This document shows, one piece after another, positions 27,423-39,100 of a stretch of 64,000 nt of DNA. A program made the position numbers and the translations under genes. The stretch is from Leucocoprinus leucothites. Its lineage: Eukaryota > Basidiomycota > Agaricomycetes > Agaricales > Agaricaceae. The notes below the pieces were generated by a model. It was not told where the DNA came from. It ran no database searches and worked only from the letters and a program-made list of their open reading frames with translations. Position 1 is the stretch's first letter. Every line of letters starts with the position of its first letter. The stretch is taken from positions 992,001-1,056,000 of the forward strand of contig JAACJO010000006.1 in the NCBI GenBank assembly GCA_013368445.1. The letters run 5' to 3'.

Positions 27423-29988
27423 ATGACAGACCCTCAGCTTGCTGGTGAACCCAAGCTATACGAATCCCCTTACCCTCCTGTCGAACTCTCTGATGCACCT
27501 TTGTGGGATTTTTTGTTCAAAAGGAGTGCTGCGTCGGGAAAAGAAGCTCACAAAATTATTTACCTCGAAGAAGATACTGGTGAACAGTTGAGGTTGACTG
27601 GATTTTCATTGTCTACTCCGTGCTCCTTCACCTGATTCCCACTTTTTGGCAGGGCTCCAGAGTTGCAACAACTAAGCATTGGCTTGGCCCATGCCCTCCT
27701 TCAAATTGGCCTCAAAAAGGGTGACACAGTCGTTGTCTTTTCGGAGAATACACTCCAATTTCCCGCCCTGGTCTGTGCACTGTTCCTCTTAGGGATTATT
27801 TGTTGTCCGGCAAATTCACTATACCATCCAGAAGAGCTGTGAGTGTTGAGCAGCATGACTGCATTGTCGTCAAGCTCATTATCATACAGAGCCTATCAAA
27901 TTACAGATTCCAAGGCTTCAGCAGTTATTGCCAGTCCAACGAGGCTTGAGACGGCTAAAGCGGCATGCCACCTCACCGGGTTGTCGAAATCTCTCTATGT
28001 CTTAAGCGAGAAGGATGTAGACGGAGTACCTCGCATCCATTGGCTTCAAGCCAACCCCGGCAAGCAATCCCAGTTGGACCCGGTTGATGTCGATGACATA
28101 GCCCTCCTCTGTTACTCTTCCGGAACTTCCGGACCACCTAAGGTGACCTAATTTTTAAGTGTCGAAGGATCTATATTTACCTGTAACGTCAATTTTAGGG
28201 CGTTCAACTGTGAGTGGTCATGGTTGTATGGAGGCACACCAATGGTAACCATCACACTAGGTCGCATGGTAACATGACGAGTGCAGTGCTGCAAGCAATG
28301 AGGATGACACCGAGTTCCTTCACTCCCGGTGAAGTTTGGATTGGTGCGTATTTAGGTTTCAGGGAAGCCGAGGAAACCAAACTTAATGACCTTTAGGCGC
28401 CCTGCCGATGGCACACATGTTCGGGATTGTGAGTACTGTATAGCACTACTTCCGCCGTCTGATCAATTAATCACAGCCCCAGATTGTCCATCTATTACTT
28501 GCAGTCCATATCCGTGCTACTGTTATTGTCTTCCGCCAATTTCACCTTAAGAGGTTTGCCCGGGCGATAGAGCGGTATCGCGTCACTGTAAGTATCTGAC
28601 TAGAACCCAACTTTACAGCACTGCTAATTAATTGACGAAAACCAGGCGTGCCACATTGTGCCACCGATTGCTGTTCTATTGACCAAGGTCCGTACAATTC
28701 GTCTGATTTCCCACGGCATCTTTCCCGCACCAGCTCAAGTACCGTTCAGGAAGATATGGATCCTTCAGTTTATGACTTTAGCTCTGTTCGGGAGTGGAGA
28801 ACCGGAGCAGCGCCACTCGGCAAGGACCTTCAGTCCTTATTGGAATCTAAGTGGGGTGTACCTGTGTACTCGTGGTATGGTGAGCTACAAGCTTCAGCTC
28901 CACACCTATCGGAACGTTACTCATAATTTAAAACTAGGAATGAGTGAAACGGGCGGGATAGTAAGTTGCAAAAACTATTTATAGCGTCTCGTCTGAATAT
29001 GGCATCCTCTCAGATCACCATTAGTGATGCGTCTACGAAATTGGAACCTGGGGCACTCGGCATACTGGCACCCAATATGATTGCCAAGGTTCTCGGAAAT
29101 GGCGAATTGTGCTGTAAGTGATTAGTAACGTCCTTGTCTACCCAATCATGGCTCAAACATCTACGTGGCGTATAATCAGTGAAGGGTCCAAATATCATGC
29201 TTGGTTACCAAGATCGCCCAAAAGTCAACGCTGAGACCTTCGACAGTGATGGATTCATGCGTACAGGAGATGTAGTGGAAATTAATGAGATGGGGTATAT
29301 CTATATTCTTGATAGACTCAAAGAAGTACGTCACTTTGCGACATCTGATCCGCTTCTTCTTGATCAACAAATGTAGATCATCAAGTACAATGGTTATCAG
29401 GTTCGTCCCTGTCCCTTCAGCCTTCTATTTGAGTATGTATCTGGGTATTATCATAGGTGGCGCCTGCTGGTATGTATCAAATAGATTTCTATCTTGTCCA
29501 AAACAGGCTGAAATAATAAACTCGACGCTAGAGCTTGAAGACTTGCTACTGAAACATGATGATATCAACGACGTTGCTGTTGTCGGCACACATGATGTCG
29601 GGAGGGCAACAGAACTTCCTCTCGCTTTCGGTGAGTGGCTCTGGTTCGCTTTTTGTGACCATTGCTTACTCCAACCATAGTTGTGATTCGCCGGGACAGT
29701 GTCGATCTCCGTGATCCAGCGGCCTTAGATTCGAAACGAAGCGACATCCAGAAGTACGTTGCCGAACGAGTGGCTCATCATAAGCGGCTTCGTGGAGGGG
29801 TCATCTTCGTGAATAAGGTTCCGAAAAGGTGAGTGCTCGAGCTTACGACCAGAAGTTGCAACCATACTCATGCACCGCGAAGCCCATCGGGTAAGATACT
29901 TCGAGTGAAACTGAGAGAGTATCTCAAAACCGGGTGGCTTTCACTCTCTGCAGAAGAGAAACAGAATATTCTAGCATTAGAGTTCTAG
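27423..29988 (+). CDS. 4-coumarate:CoA ligase-like acyl-activating enzyme (ANL superfamily)
   Basis: Adenylates a carboxylic acid with ATP and most likely transfers it to CoA; cluster position suggests it feeds or processes the polyketide. The ATG at 27423 starts MTDPQLAGEPKLYESPYPPV. Spliced motifs in order: LGIICCPANSLYHPEEL, the phosphate loop YSSGTSGPPKGVQLSHGNMT (assembled across two introns near 28140-28260), LPMAHMFGI, then GMSETGGI (about 28937-28960), DGFMRTGDVVEINEMGYIYI with its conserved Asp (about 29250-29310), IIKYNGYQ, and VPKSPSGKILRVKLREYL (about 29816-29925) with the C-terminal catalytic Lys. TAG at 29986-29988. Introns are very frequent. The protein ends ILALEF, with no SKL-type peroxisomal signal. 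It is about 550 residues, normal for the family. Substrate cannot be read from sequence alone. Confidence 0.85.
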
Positions 29989-30698
29989 ATGTATCTGACA
30001 TGGAGAGTTGGTTTGACTCTGATTGTCATTGGCGAAGTTGCATCAGAAGTATTCGAATGCTGTATTGCTATTACGGAGTCTGAGTGGAAATACTTGAGCC
30101 CTGCGAGCAAGGACGACAAATATGCCTGCTAACACCAAGGAGGGCACTAGTCTTGCAGTGCTATCACTCCGAGTCGTTATTCATATTTAATTGCAAGTGG
30201 GTTACGATGTTCTACGGGATACCGGTGTCAGTAGTCAAGTCCATGAAATTTCGAGTAACAATCATGGCCCATCTAACATCTGACGACAGCCGGTGGGTTT
30301 GAAGGATTCCGTCGCCTGCACGACCCTTGCGCCAATGTTATGATGTCCCTCAAAGATTGGTTCGTTTGCCTTATCAATTCAACCGCTTTATATCACGCAA
30401 GACTGATGAGGATTATTCCTTTCGGAGTATGAGTTACAATGTGACCAAGAATTTTTAGGCGTCAGGAGGCTCCAGAACACCTGTCAATCAATGTCCCCAA
30501 GTTACTGCATGGCCGTGGGTAACAAAATTCAGACAAGTACATATTCACCATGCGTAATCCATATTGCACTCCAAATAAAGTACAATTCAATAAATTAAAC
30601 GAGTGTCAGAAGCAGGAATAGGTGAAAGGAGGGCCCGGGGAAGGCTCTTGAGTTATAGGAAGTCGTTCGATGACTCCCAATGAGGCGGAGTGGTTAGA
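29989..30698. other. Convergent 3' region
   Basis: About 0.7 kb between the 3' ends of the ligase-like gene (+) and the seven-helix protein (-). No gene seen; it is expected to hold the two transcription ends. Confidence 0.5.
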
Positions 30699-32077
30699 TT
30701 ACTCGGCAGAACTCGTCTCGGCGTCGAAGTGAGCGGTTTTTGGCCGAAACTCACGGTCAGTGTGAGTCTCTGCATGCTCAGTGATATGAACAGCAACCCC
30801 GCCTTGAAGGGAATACGATTTGTAATCGGCCCCGGGTATCGTTGTAGCTTCCCCCGGTGGAGAATTTCTCCTCCATGTCTGAGGAATCGACCAGTTACTC
30901 GTCGCACCTCTTCGCGAAGCGTTCGACATTCTGAGATGGAAGTGGATTTGTAGCACGATAAGGCAGTATACAACACCCTGCAAAGCATTAACGTCGTACC
31001 CTGTGCTCTGGAAGTAGGTTCATACTCACAACGAGGGGTGTGACCAAGTCCAAAGCCGTGTACTGGCCATTTGAATCGGACAAATAAGCGATGAGGAGGC
31101 CGAGTACGCTGGTCGTGTAGATGGCACCACTCTCGATAATCACAGCGATGACTGGAAAGAGACTCCGGGATGCGGTAGAGGCATGTCGGCGGGTGTGCCA
31201 GATCTTAGCAACAATGGCACCTGTAAAACCGGTGTCAGAAGAAAATAGCTAGAAAATATGCTGCGTTTGTCCCACCAGTACAGCAGACATTCAGACACAT
31301 AGTTATGATAAAGAACGCGGCAATATATTGAGATGCAGTCTCGAATATGTTTTTCCCTGGAATTGCCGCAGAAACTGACCAGGAGACCACTATGCCTATG
31401 GCTGAGAGTGTGTGAGAAGAGATTCGACCAAAACGTGTTAGAAAAGAAATTAGAGCACACCCAGATTTGCAAGTAATATGACCATGGCGGGGAAAAGAAA
31501 ATATAAACTCTTGTTATAGATGACGTAGCATCTCCAGACCTGAATATTGAATGACGTGAATTAGTGAGTAGTCAACTCAAATATGGAGAGATCTCTTACG
31601 AGCACAGCGTCTCCAATGATGGTTTGAATGGCGTAGACCGCTGTTTTCGCAACGTGAAGAGGGTGAGCGATTACTTGATAATACGCGATGGGATTGGGGA
31701 GTGTTTCATGGCTTCCAGTTACAAAACCCTGAAGTGCACGGACAAAGTCGATGACCAGATGCTAGACAAGGACCCAAAGTAATCATTATTCTAAGATCGA
31801 AATTGAGTACTTGGTCGACTCACAGTGGTGGCCAGGACCATCATCAGGGTTGCCACAGGGAGGATAAATCGTTGGTTGGCGATACGAATATCCTTCTCGC
31901 CGAAGGATATCACCACAAGAAGGATAAAAAAGGTCAGGAACACTCCTAAAAACAGTTATGATGATGATGATGATTAGCCTCAGTCCCAACATTGTCATTC
32001 ATCCCAAAACACACACCATAAATGATATTTTCGAGAAAAAGCGCCAGGAGCTCGGCCTTATCTAAAGGGATCCCCAT
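30699..32077 (-). CDS. Polytopic membrane protein of a basidiomycete seven-helix family, function unknown
   Basis: The ATG at 32077 opens MGIPLDKAELLALFLENIIYG, then an intron (GTGTGT..TTTTTAG) leads to GVFLTFFILLVVISFGEKDI and VATLMMVLATT. Near 31200-31050 on - the frame reads AKIWHTRRHASTASRSLFPV and AVIIESGAIYTTSVLGLLIA, the IIESGxxY pattern frequent in mushroom seven-helix proteins that often lie near metabolic clusters. The hydrophilic tail encoded at about 30985-30699 ends HFDAETSSAE. It differs from the membrane family at 15.4 and 47-57 kb. Exon borders between about 31210 and 31780 are uncertain; single frames are broken there, which I read as several introns. It may be a receptor-like protein; no function is assigned. 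Confidence 0.6.
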
Positions 32078-32099
32078 GACGGGAGGTTACTTGTACACT

Positions 32100-32850
32100 C
32101 TGAGGGCCGCAAGGATCTACGTAACCCGTTTTTAAAGCGACCTTCAACCCCGTTGGGGAGCCAAAGGGCAGTTTGCTAATTTTAGATTCGCTTAGTGTTG
32201 TCAGATCAGTCAGTGACGATTTGTGCAGCTTCTCGGCTCCCAGAATATCGTTTTGGATACAGTTTGAATGTGTAGTTCGGGTACTTGATGGGAAGAGCAT
32301 TGTGAGAGGATTCTTAACCATCAGACTAGCAATTCCTAGAAGCTCGAGATCAAGATCATTCGGAACCACACCACCTAGGCGCCGAGAAGATTTCGGTGGT
32401 GGGGTGCTGATGATGACCCTGGCCTTCAAGATCATGGGTATTTGATCCAAGGGGTGATAGGCGGTGTAAGCACCGAAATCCATTTTAATATCAAACCTGT
32501 CAGACAACGGAGCATGCAACCGAGGACTCTCTTCAGGCGCATTAGAAATGAGATGAGACAGCAGTTGGCGGGCAATGATCTAGCGGGATCTGTGATGGGC
32601 ACTAGAGCTGTGCAATAAGAGACGTCGTTAGGAGAAATCAACTTGCGCCCGAGAAATAAATTCTTCTAAATCTTCTTGGTTTGTCCCAACAATCTGAATG
32701 CCTGGGAGGCTTGGAATATTCGGTTAGGTACTTGATTGTACAGAGGTCTTCCTCCCAACCGAAAGCCCACATGCCCGTGGGTTCCGCTCGGTAATGCCCG
32801 GGAAGCGAAGAGTGGCCAATTGACCGTATGGACATATTATTACACCATGA
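32100..32850 (-). other. Possible small gene or gene remnant inside the cluster
   Basis: Coding-like sequence on -. One segment (about 32580-32400) reads RQLLSHLISNAPEESPRL, then DRFDIKMDFGAYTAYHPLDQ and KARVIIS. An acceptor-like CCCGCTAG stands just before it. Upstream, 32835-32640 stays open in a different frame (LPGHYRAEPTGMWAFGWEED), and downstream the frame stays open to about 32058. I cannot join these pieces into a convincing gene with a start codon, and I do not recognise the family. It could be a small enzyme with introns or the decaying remains of one. Confidence 0.3.
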
Positions 32851-33347
32851 CTATCGTTAGGCTCTGAAAGACTGTTTCACAAGGAAATTACTCTGGTGAG
32901 AATCTACCTTTGAAGTTCATTAGATTCATACCTGGATGATTCACCGCCACTCGAGAGTCTGATGACTGATCATACCTGCCTTCTTCTTGAGCGCTTGAGC
33001 TTAAATTTCGGGAGTAGCAAATCAGGATGGTTTCAGCATTTTGTGACTAACCCCAAGTCCCAAAATATACTGCCCATGTGTTACATGCACTGCAAGATCA
33101 ATGATAGAAGAGGAGCAAGGTTAGCGTAACCGGGGAGAGAGAATGCGCTAGCTCCTCAAGGCCGGAAAATTACTTACGGCCGTCCTCTCTCCAGCGGCAA
33201 ACCCCCGATGTGGGCCGTCAGTCTGACTATGATTGGACCATTTCTTACCCATCATCCACAGCCGCAGCGCTTGTTGCAAGGTTGAAAGTGGTGCATGCCC
33301 CTCAACGCTGCCCCCAACATCATCACATCTCCTCTTTACTCTCCAGC

Positions 33348-35454
33348 ATGAGTGAAAAGCCTACGACCCGGATTCTAGATGGTTCGGACTCAACCATTGA
33401 TATACCTCAGTTAGAGGGGGCGGTGGCGCAGAGTGACATTGAGCTCGGGAGTTCGGCAAAAAAAGAGGTGCAAGTACCTGTACCCGCTGCAGCGGTGACG
33501 TTTCCTGAAGGGGGAATGCGAGCCTGGATTGTTGTAATGGGCGCGTATGTCATTTCTTTTGCTTTTTGCCTGACAAACAGCCTTCTCATTGATAGACTAG
33601 ATGGTTGCTTCAATTCACTACTTTCGGGTCAGTGTATTTTTTTCTACCTCCACGGTGCCGACAAACACTGACGCTGGCAACCCCAGACTCATTAATGCCT
33701 ATGGGGCATTCAATGACTTTTATGTTCGAGATTATCTAGACAACAAAACCTCTAGCGAGATTGGGTATAGTCTCTCATATCCTGAGATTGAGGCAGAAAA
33801 AATTGAGTCGTGTTCGGCAGGTGGATTGGCAGCATACAGGTCGCTTTACTTCTTGGGGTTGCGGGTTTTGCAGGCCCATTGTTTGACAAGGGATACCTGT
33901 AAGTATCGGCTTTTGCGTATCACGTCAATCTGTAGATCGACTAAACTTTGGACAAGTCATCACCTAGTAATTTCGGGTTCTTTAATTTTCGTGAGTTTAC
34001 TACGATCGTACTTTCGGAAGGCTAACAGCTGATTTCCGCTAAGATATTCTGTAGCTTCATGCTGTCCTTAACGGAACCCCACCAATACTATCAGGTGAGG
34101 AATTTAACTCTTTTTTTCCGTCAGTGTGACTGATTTTCTTGGAGGTTATTTTGTCTCATGGGCTTGGTATCGGTAGGTGCCTCAACATGATCCACCAACC
34201 TCGGGCTCCTCACTGGACTTGCTTCAGGGTTGGGCGCTGGTTTAGTCTACCTCCCAAGTCTCGGCATCGTTTCGCACTATTTCAAGAAGAAAACGCCTGT
34301 TGTTCTCGGTATTGTTTCCACAGGAGGGTCTCTGGGAGCGACGCTGCACCCAATCATGATAAATAGACTGATTGGTTCCCTCGGATTCCACGATGCCGTC
34401 AGGATCAACGCCGCAATGAATGCGGTTCTGCTTGTCGTGGCCAATCTGGTCATCAAGACCAGACTACCGCCTCGTCCGCCGACTAAACGATTGTTCAAGA
34501 AAATTTTCTTTGATCTTCCTTATGACGCCGCCTTACTAGGGTACGTTCGATAGTCATATCACTTTTTTATCCGCACCAATTATTTCCCCAGGGGAATCCT
34601 CATGTTGATTGGACTCTATTTCCCGATCTTCTTCATCCAGCTGAACTCGGTTGTTCACGGTGTTGACTCTAACCTGGCTCTATATACGGTAAGATGGTTT
34701 CAAACTAGTATGACCAGGTGTTCGTGTCTCTGACCGCGGGCAACCGGACGTCCCAATATCCTAGGTTTCTATCATTCAAGCCGCCAGCACCTTTGGACGG
34801 ATCTTACCCCAAATGACCCTCAGGTTTATCCCTCTTCCGTGGTTATTGGTCTTTTGTACTGGCGCCAACGCCGTACTTATCTTTACCTTTGAGACTGTTC
34901 AAAACTTAGCTGGCACAATATGTTTTTCGCTTCTTTATGGGTTCTTTTCGGGTGCAGGTTAGCGAACAAAGCAAATCATTGATTGTCAAAGCGCAAAAGG
35001 CTGACGCTATTATAGCTTTATCCTTGATTCCCCCGGCCTTAGGTATGGCAATTTGAGCTAAAGCAGTTGAAGTACTAAAATCCGTTCAATAGCTATGTTT
35101 GCGACCGACGTTACCGAAGTTGGCTCTCGCATAGGCTTCGGTCTTCTCCTCGGCGGTGAGTCTAACTTCGCCCCAGGCGACTTTTGACTTTCAAAGCTTA
35201 CAAGCGTAACCCACAGCACTCGGGGCCCTCGTCGGACTTCCAATTGATGGGGCTTTGTTGTCGCACCGCGAAGGCACAGAAACCACCTTTGTTTGGTGGC
35301 GGCCGTCTGTTTTCTCTGGGGTATGTGTCAAATAATGAACCCATAAATATGCATCTTGATCACGGTGTACTGCTAGGTAATTCTCAGTGGGTCCGCTGTC
35401 GCTTTCTTAGCTGGCTTTATTGCATTCATGTCCAGGAAACGCGCACAATCATAG
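33348..35454 (+). CDS. MFS transporter of the monocarboxylate (MCT) type
   Basis: Plasma-membrane transporter of the fungal monocarboxylate porter-like group, probably for organic acids or a cluster metabolite. The ATG at 33348 begins MSEKPTTRILDGSDST with a hydrophilic, charged N-terminus. The first helix is marked by FPEGGMRAWIVVMGAYVISF, where the conserved xDGGxxAWxVV-like entry of MCT proteins is recognisable as EGGMRAWIVV. Later pieces are GLINAYGAFNDFYVRDYL, GPLFDKGYLRYLIVSGSLIF, GLASGLGAGLVYLPSLGIVS and HYFKKKTPVVLGIVSTGGSL, which holds the typical FKKK-x-G loop. A second bundle is spread over exons from 34590 to 35454. The spliced end is AFLAGFIAFMSRKRAQS with TAG at 35452-35454. Eight or more short introns make exact borders provisional. 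Confidence 0.82.
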
Positions 35455-36154
35455 GCCAAGGTTAATGGAGCTTACTAGGATACGATTATCATGATTGATG
35501 ATGCCAAGGGAAACTTCTGCTGGCAAGGATATGCTTATTTAATTTGACTTGGGACTACGACATTTCCAATATGATTGACTTTCCACTCAATTAAGTATGT
35601 TCGGATAGTCAGGCATCGAGTCAGATCTCCAAGAACTTGAAGTTTAGTGGGACAAAACAGTCGACGCAGGCACGTGGTACTGTGCCATCACGTGATCTCC
35701 TTGACAGTCTGATCACATGGTATTTGGCACGCGGCCCCGCGGCTGAATTCGCCCTCAGTTTAACGCCGGTCAAGTTCTCTTTCGTCATTTGTCCTCCTAA
35801 GTGTGACACCCCGGCGAACTTCAGGGGCGATGTATCGCATGATCACATTCTAGCTTGAAACCGAAAGTTTGCCGGCTTAGTGGGTTCTGATCATCAATAA
35901 TCCCAGAATCCTCTGTGGGTAGTCTTCTTCTAGATCTACGATACCCGATCCGCTAAGTTTTGCTTATCTGGCCCTCTGGATGAGGCGATGATGTTAATTA
36001 CAGTGAAGGACCATAGGAAGGTCGTGAAGCATTGCTATGTAAGTACTCTTCGGTAATACCCCATCCATGGCTGATGGCCCCTACTTCTAGCTAGACGCAG
36101 TTTATTTGAAGCTTAAAGGCGCCGGAGAAGACGTAGTACCGACTCTGTTCCAAG
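35455..36154. other. Intergenic region upstream of the A-T-R gene
   Basis: 0.7 kb between the MFS gene and the start at 36155. No gene recognised. A TTTATTTGAAGC word about 50 bp before the start (36100-36111) may be an AT-rich promoter element. Confidence 0.45.
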
Positions 36155-39100
36155 ATGATTGACGTACACTCCTTGCCCACTCTACAGGCAGCAGCGAGCA
36201 CCACCTTCACTCGACCCTCTTTTGACCAGTCTCTTACGGTCCCTGACATCTACGCTTTTCATGCTCAGAAGAGTCCAGAGCATCCCATTTTCATCTTTGC
36301 TGAAGATTCTACTGGCGCTACCCGCCAAATATGCTATCCGGAGGCTTATGCAGCTATCCAAAGGAGCCATGCAATTGTCGCTCGTAAACATGCTCAATTG
36401 GTCCAAGAGTCGAGCAAGCACAACGTGGTTGGGATGTTGGTCAATATTGGTGAGTAATAGCCAATCCTTGCCCAAACGGAATATCTCATGTACAGTGCAA
36501 TTTCGAAAGATAGTGTCACCTACACAACATTCCTAGTTGGGATTATGCACGCTGGCTTGACAGCATTCCCAATTTCTACTCGTAATTCAGTGGTTGGCAT
36601 CGCTCACTTGATTCGCACGACCAACCTGCGCCTTCTCTTCGTTAGCCCGGATACCGCCATGCAACGCCTTGCTCTAGATGCATGTACCTTACTCAAAAGT
36701 GAAGGAATCGACGTACACATCCTCCCTGCGCCACAATTCGAGGACCTATATAATCAAGATAGCTCTGTCACACAGCTGGCACCTGTCCGAAGTTCACCTG
36801 ACCCTGAAATACTCATTCTACATTCTTCCGGTGCGCCTGGAGTCCATTCTTAGCTGGAGCGACGATTTAATCCTCTCATTAGGGTCCACGGCCCAACCAA
36901 AACCAATTCCGTTTTTGAGTAGCAATTTTGTGAAATGGGGTCTTCTGCCTTGTGCGCCTTTCTGTATGAGTATGTTGTGTTTGTTGCTAATAGCAGCCGA
37001 TGCAGATTACGGAGAAATAGACATGGGTGGTATGGCTATTGCTGCTCACTCACTTCCTCTGTTTCGTAAGCCAATTTACGCTGAATCTGTCAGCATTTGC
37101 ATTTAAGTGTTACACCTTAGACGCAATGGGCGCGATTCAGACTGTCTGGACGGTGAGGATGAGCCACTTTATCGATGTCATTTTGTTCTTATTCTGTTCA
37201 AGGTCTGTTCTGGGACCGTGATGGCCTGCTTCAGACCTTCCAGCCCTCCAATTATACCAACTCCAGATATATTCCTTCGTGAGATTGTTGCTACAAGGAG
37301 CCAAATTGTTTTCTGTGTTCCTGTATTTGTGGAGGTCAGTGTTAAGCCTACTTGAATAATTCCTTTTCTGATAAGTTATCAGGCCTGGGCGCGTTCCTCT
37401 GAGAACATTCCTATACTACGCAACCTCAGCGCATTAGTGAGCATTTTGAGGCAACTGAGGCATGAGACTAACGGCAGTGGAGGTATATGCAGGTGCTCCT
37501 ATGACGCGCTCGGTTGGAGATCAGCTTGTTGCTGCAGGAGTGAACCTTATCCCCTTTTATGGATCGTAAGTGACTGCCTTTGGTGCATTTTCATGACTGA
37601 GAAGGTCTCCTTTGTAGCACAGAGGCTGGATGTCTGACTGTCTTTTGCCCTAAATCGACTTCAAAGGATCACTGGAGTTTCTTTAAAACATCGCCACACG
37701 TAACTCTTGAAATGTCACTCCAGGACCAGAATGAGGATGGTGAAATTGTCGAACCAATCGTCATGGTAAGTTTATGTAATCTCGATCTGCCATGGAGAGC
37801 TTATATCGCCCGTAGAGTACGGACAGGTTTGCTCCGAACGTGCTTAACACTACCTATCAAGGCAGACCAGCTTACGCGACGAGTGATTTGCTCTTGCGCC
37901 ACCCCAAAAACAAAGATCTATACAGTGTTTACGGTCGAGTGGACGACCAGCTCATGCTTTCTACCGGTGAGAAGGTACGTCCCTTTCTCCTGCTGGTCCT
38001 CCCGGTGCTCAGATCAATTTCAGACAAATCCAGTCCCATTAGGTGCCGTTACTCCGGCTGAGTTTCTTCGAATGTAAACCTAACTTGATTCCAGAGACGC
38101 TCTTCCTTCAAAATAAAGATATAGCCGTTGCTATCATGTTCGGTCGCGGCCGTTTCCAAAATGGTGTTCTCATTCAACCAGTTATACCCTTTGATCCAGC
38201 AGATGAGGAGAAGATGGTTGCGTTTCGAAATCTGATATGGTAAGTTCATAGGTTTTCGTGCGTCCAGACTCATATATCCCCATCAGGCCTACTGTTGAAA
38301 AGGTCAATGCATTCGCTCCTGCGCACTCCAGAATTTTCAAGGAGGTAGGCGTCAGATCTTACACTCGTTTCGATGTTTTGCGGGATTTGATTTTTTTGTG
38401 ACAGATGATCTTAGTCACTAATCCTCGAAAACCCCTGGAATTCACACCAAAGGGAACTCCACGACGTCAAGTTTGCCTCAAAGCCTACGATGCAGAGATT
38501 AATGCATTATACGACGCTGTAAAAGACTCGTCGCAGACAGACATCCCTGTTCCTGATACATGGACTGCCGAAAGCGCCGTTGCTTTCGTGAACGCTGCAG
38601 TCAGGAGGGTTATCCGGCATCCCATGGCCGAAGACCAAGATTTCTTTCAACAAGGATGTGATAGGTGCGAGAGCTGCTCTGAAGCCGAAATCTTCCTAAC
38701 GATTTGTTATTAGTTTGCAGGCAACATGGATTCGCAATAGCCTTCTACGCGCTATTCGTTCTTCCAAGAACAAGGCAAATATTCATGGCATTCCGCTGGG
38801 CTTCGTTTACACCCACCCGACCATTCAACAACTGGGAGACTACTTTTGGATGTTGTTGACGGGAACGGCGAATGTAGATGAGGAGGATCGCGCTGCTCAG
38901 CTGGAGTCAAGGTGCCTCCAGATGGAATCACTCGTTACCAAGCACACGTCCAATATCCCAGCACCGACGTGGACGACAACATCCGAATCCCATACCGAGG
39001 AGATAGTAATCCTTACCGGTAGTACTGGTCGTTTTGGTTGTCATATCCTCAGGCAGTTGATTGATCGTTCGGATGTTTTCAAGATCTATGCGCTCAATCG

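Noticed and set aside
28140..28265. Apparent disruption of the phosphate loop in the ligase-like gene
   Set aside because: Two short introns restore SGTSGPPKGVQLSHGNM exactly.
36825..36890. Apparent stop or frameshift in the adenylation domain of the A-T-R gene
   Set aside because: A GT..AG intron (GTGCGCC to TCATTAG) joins HSSG to STAQPKPIPF in frame, so no lesion is needed.
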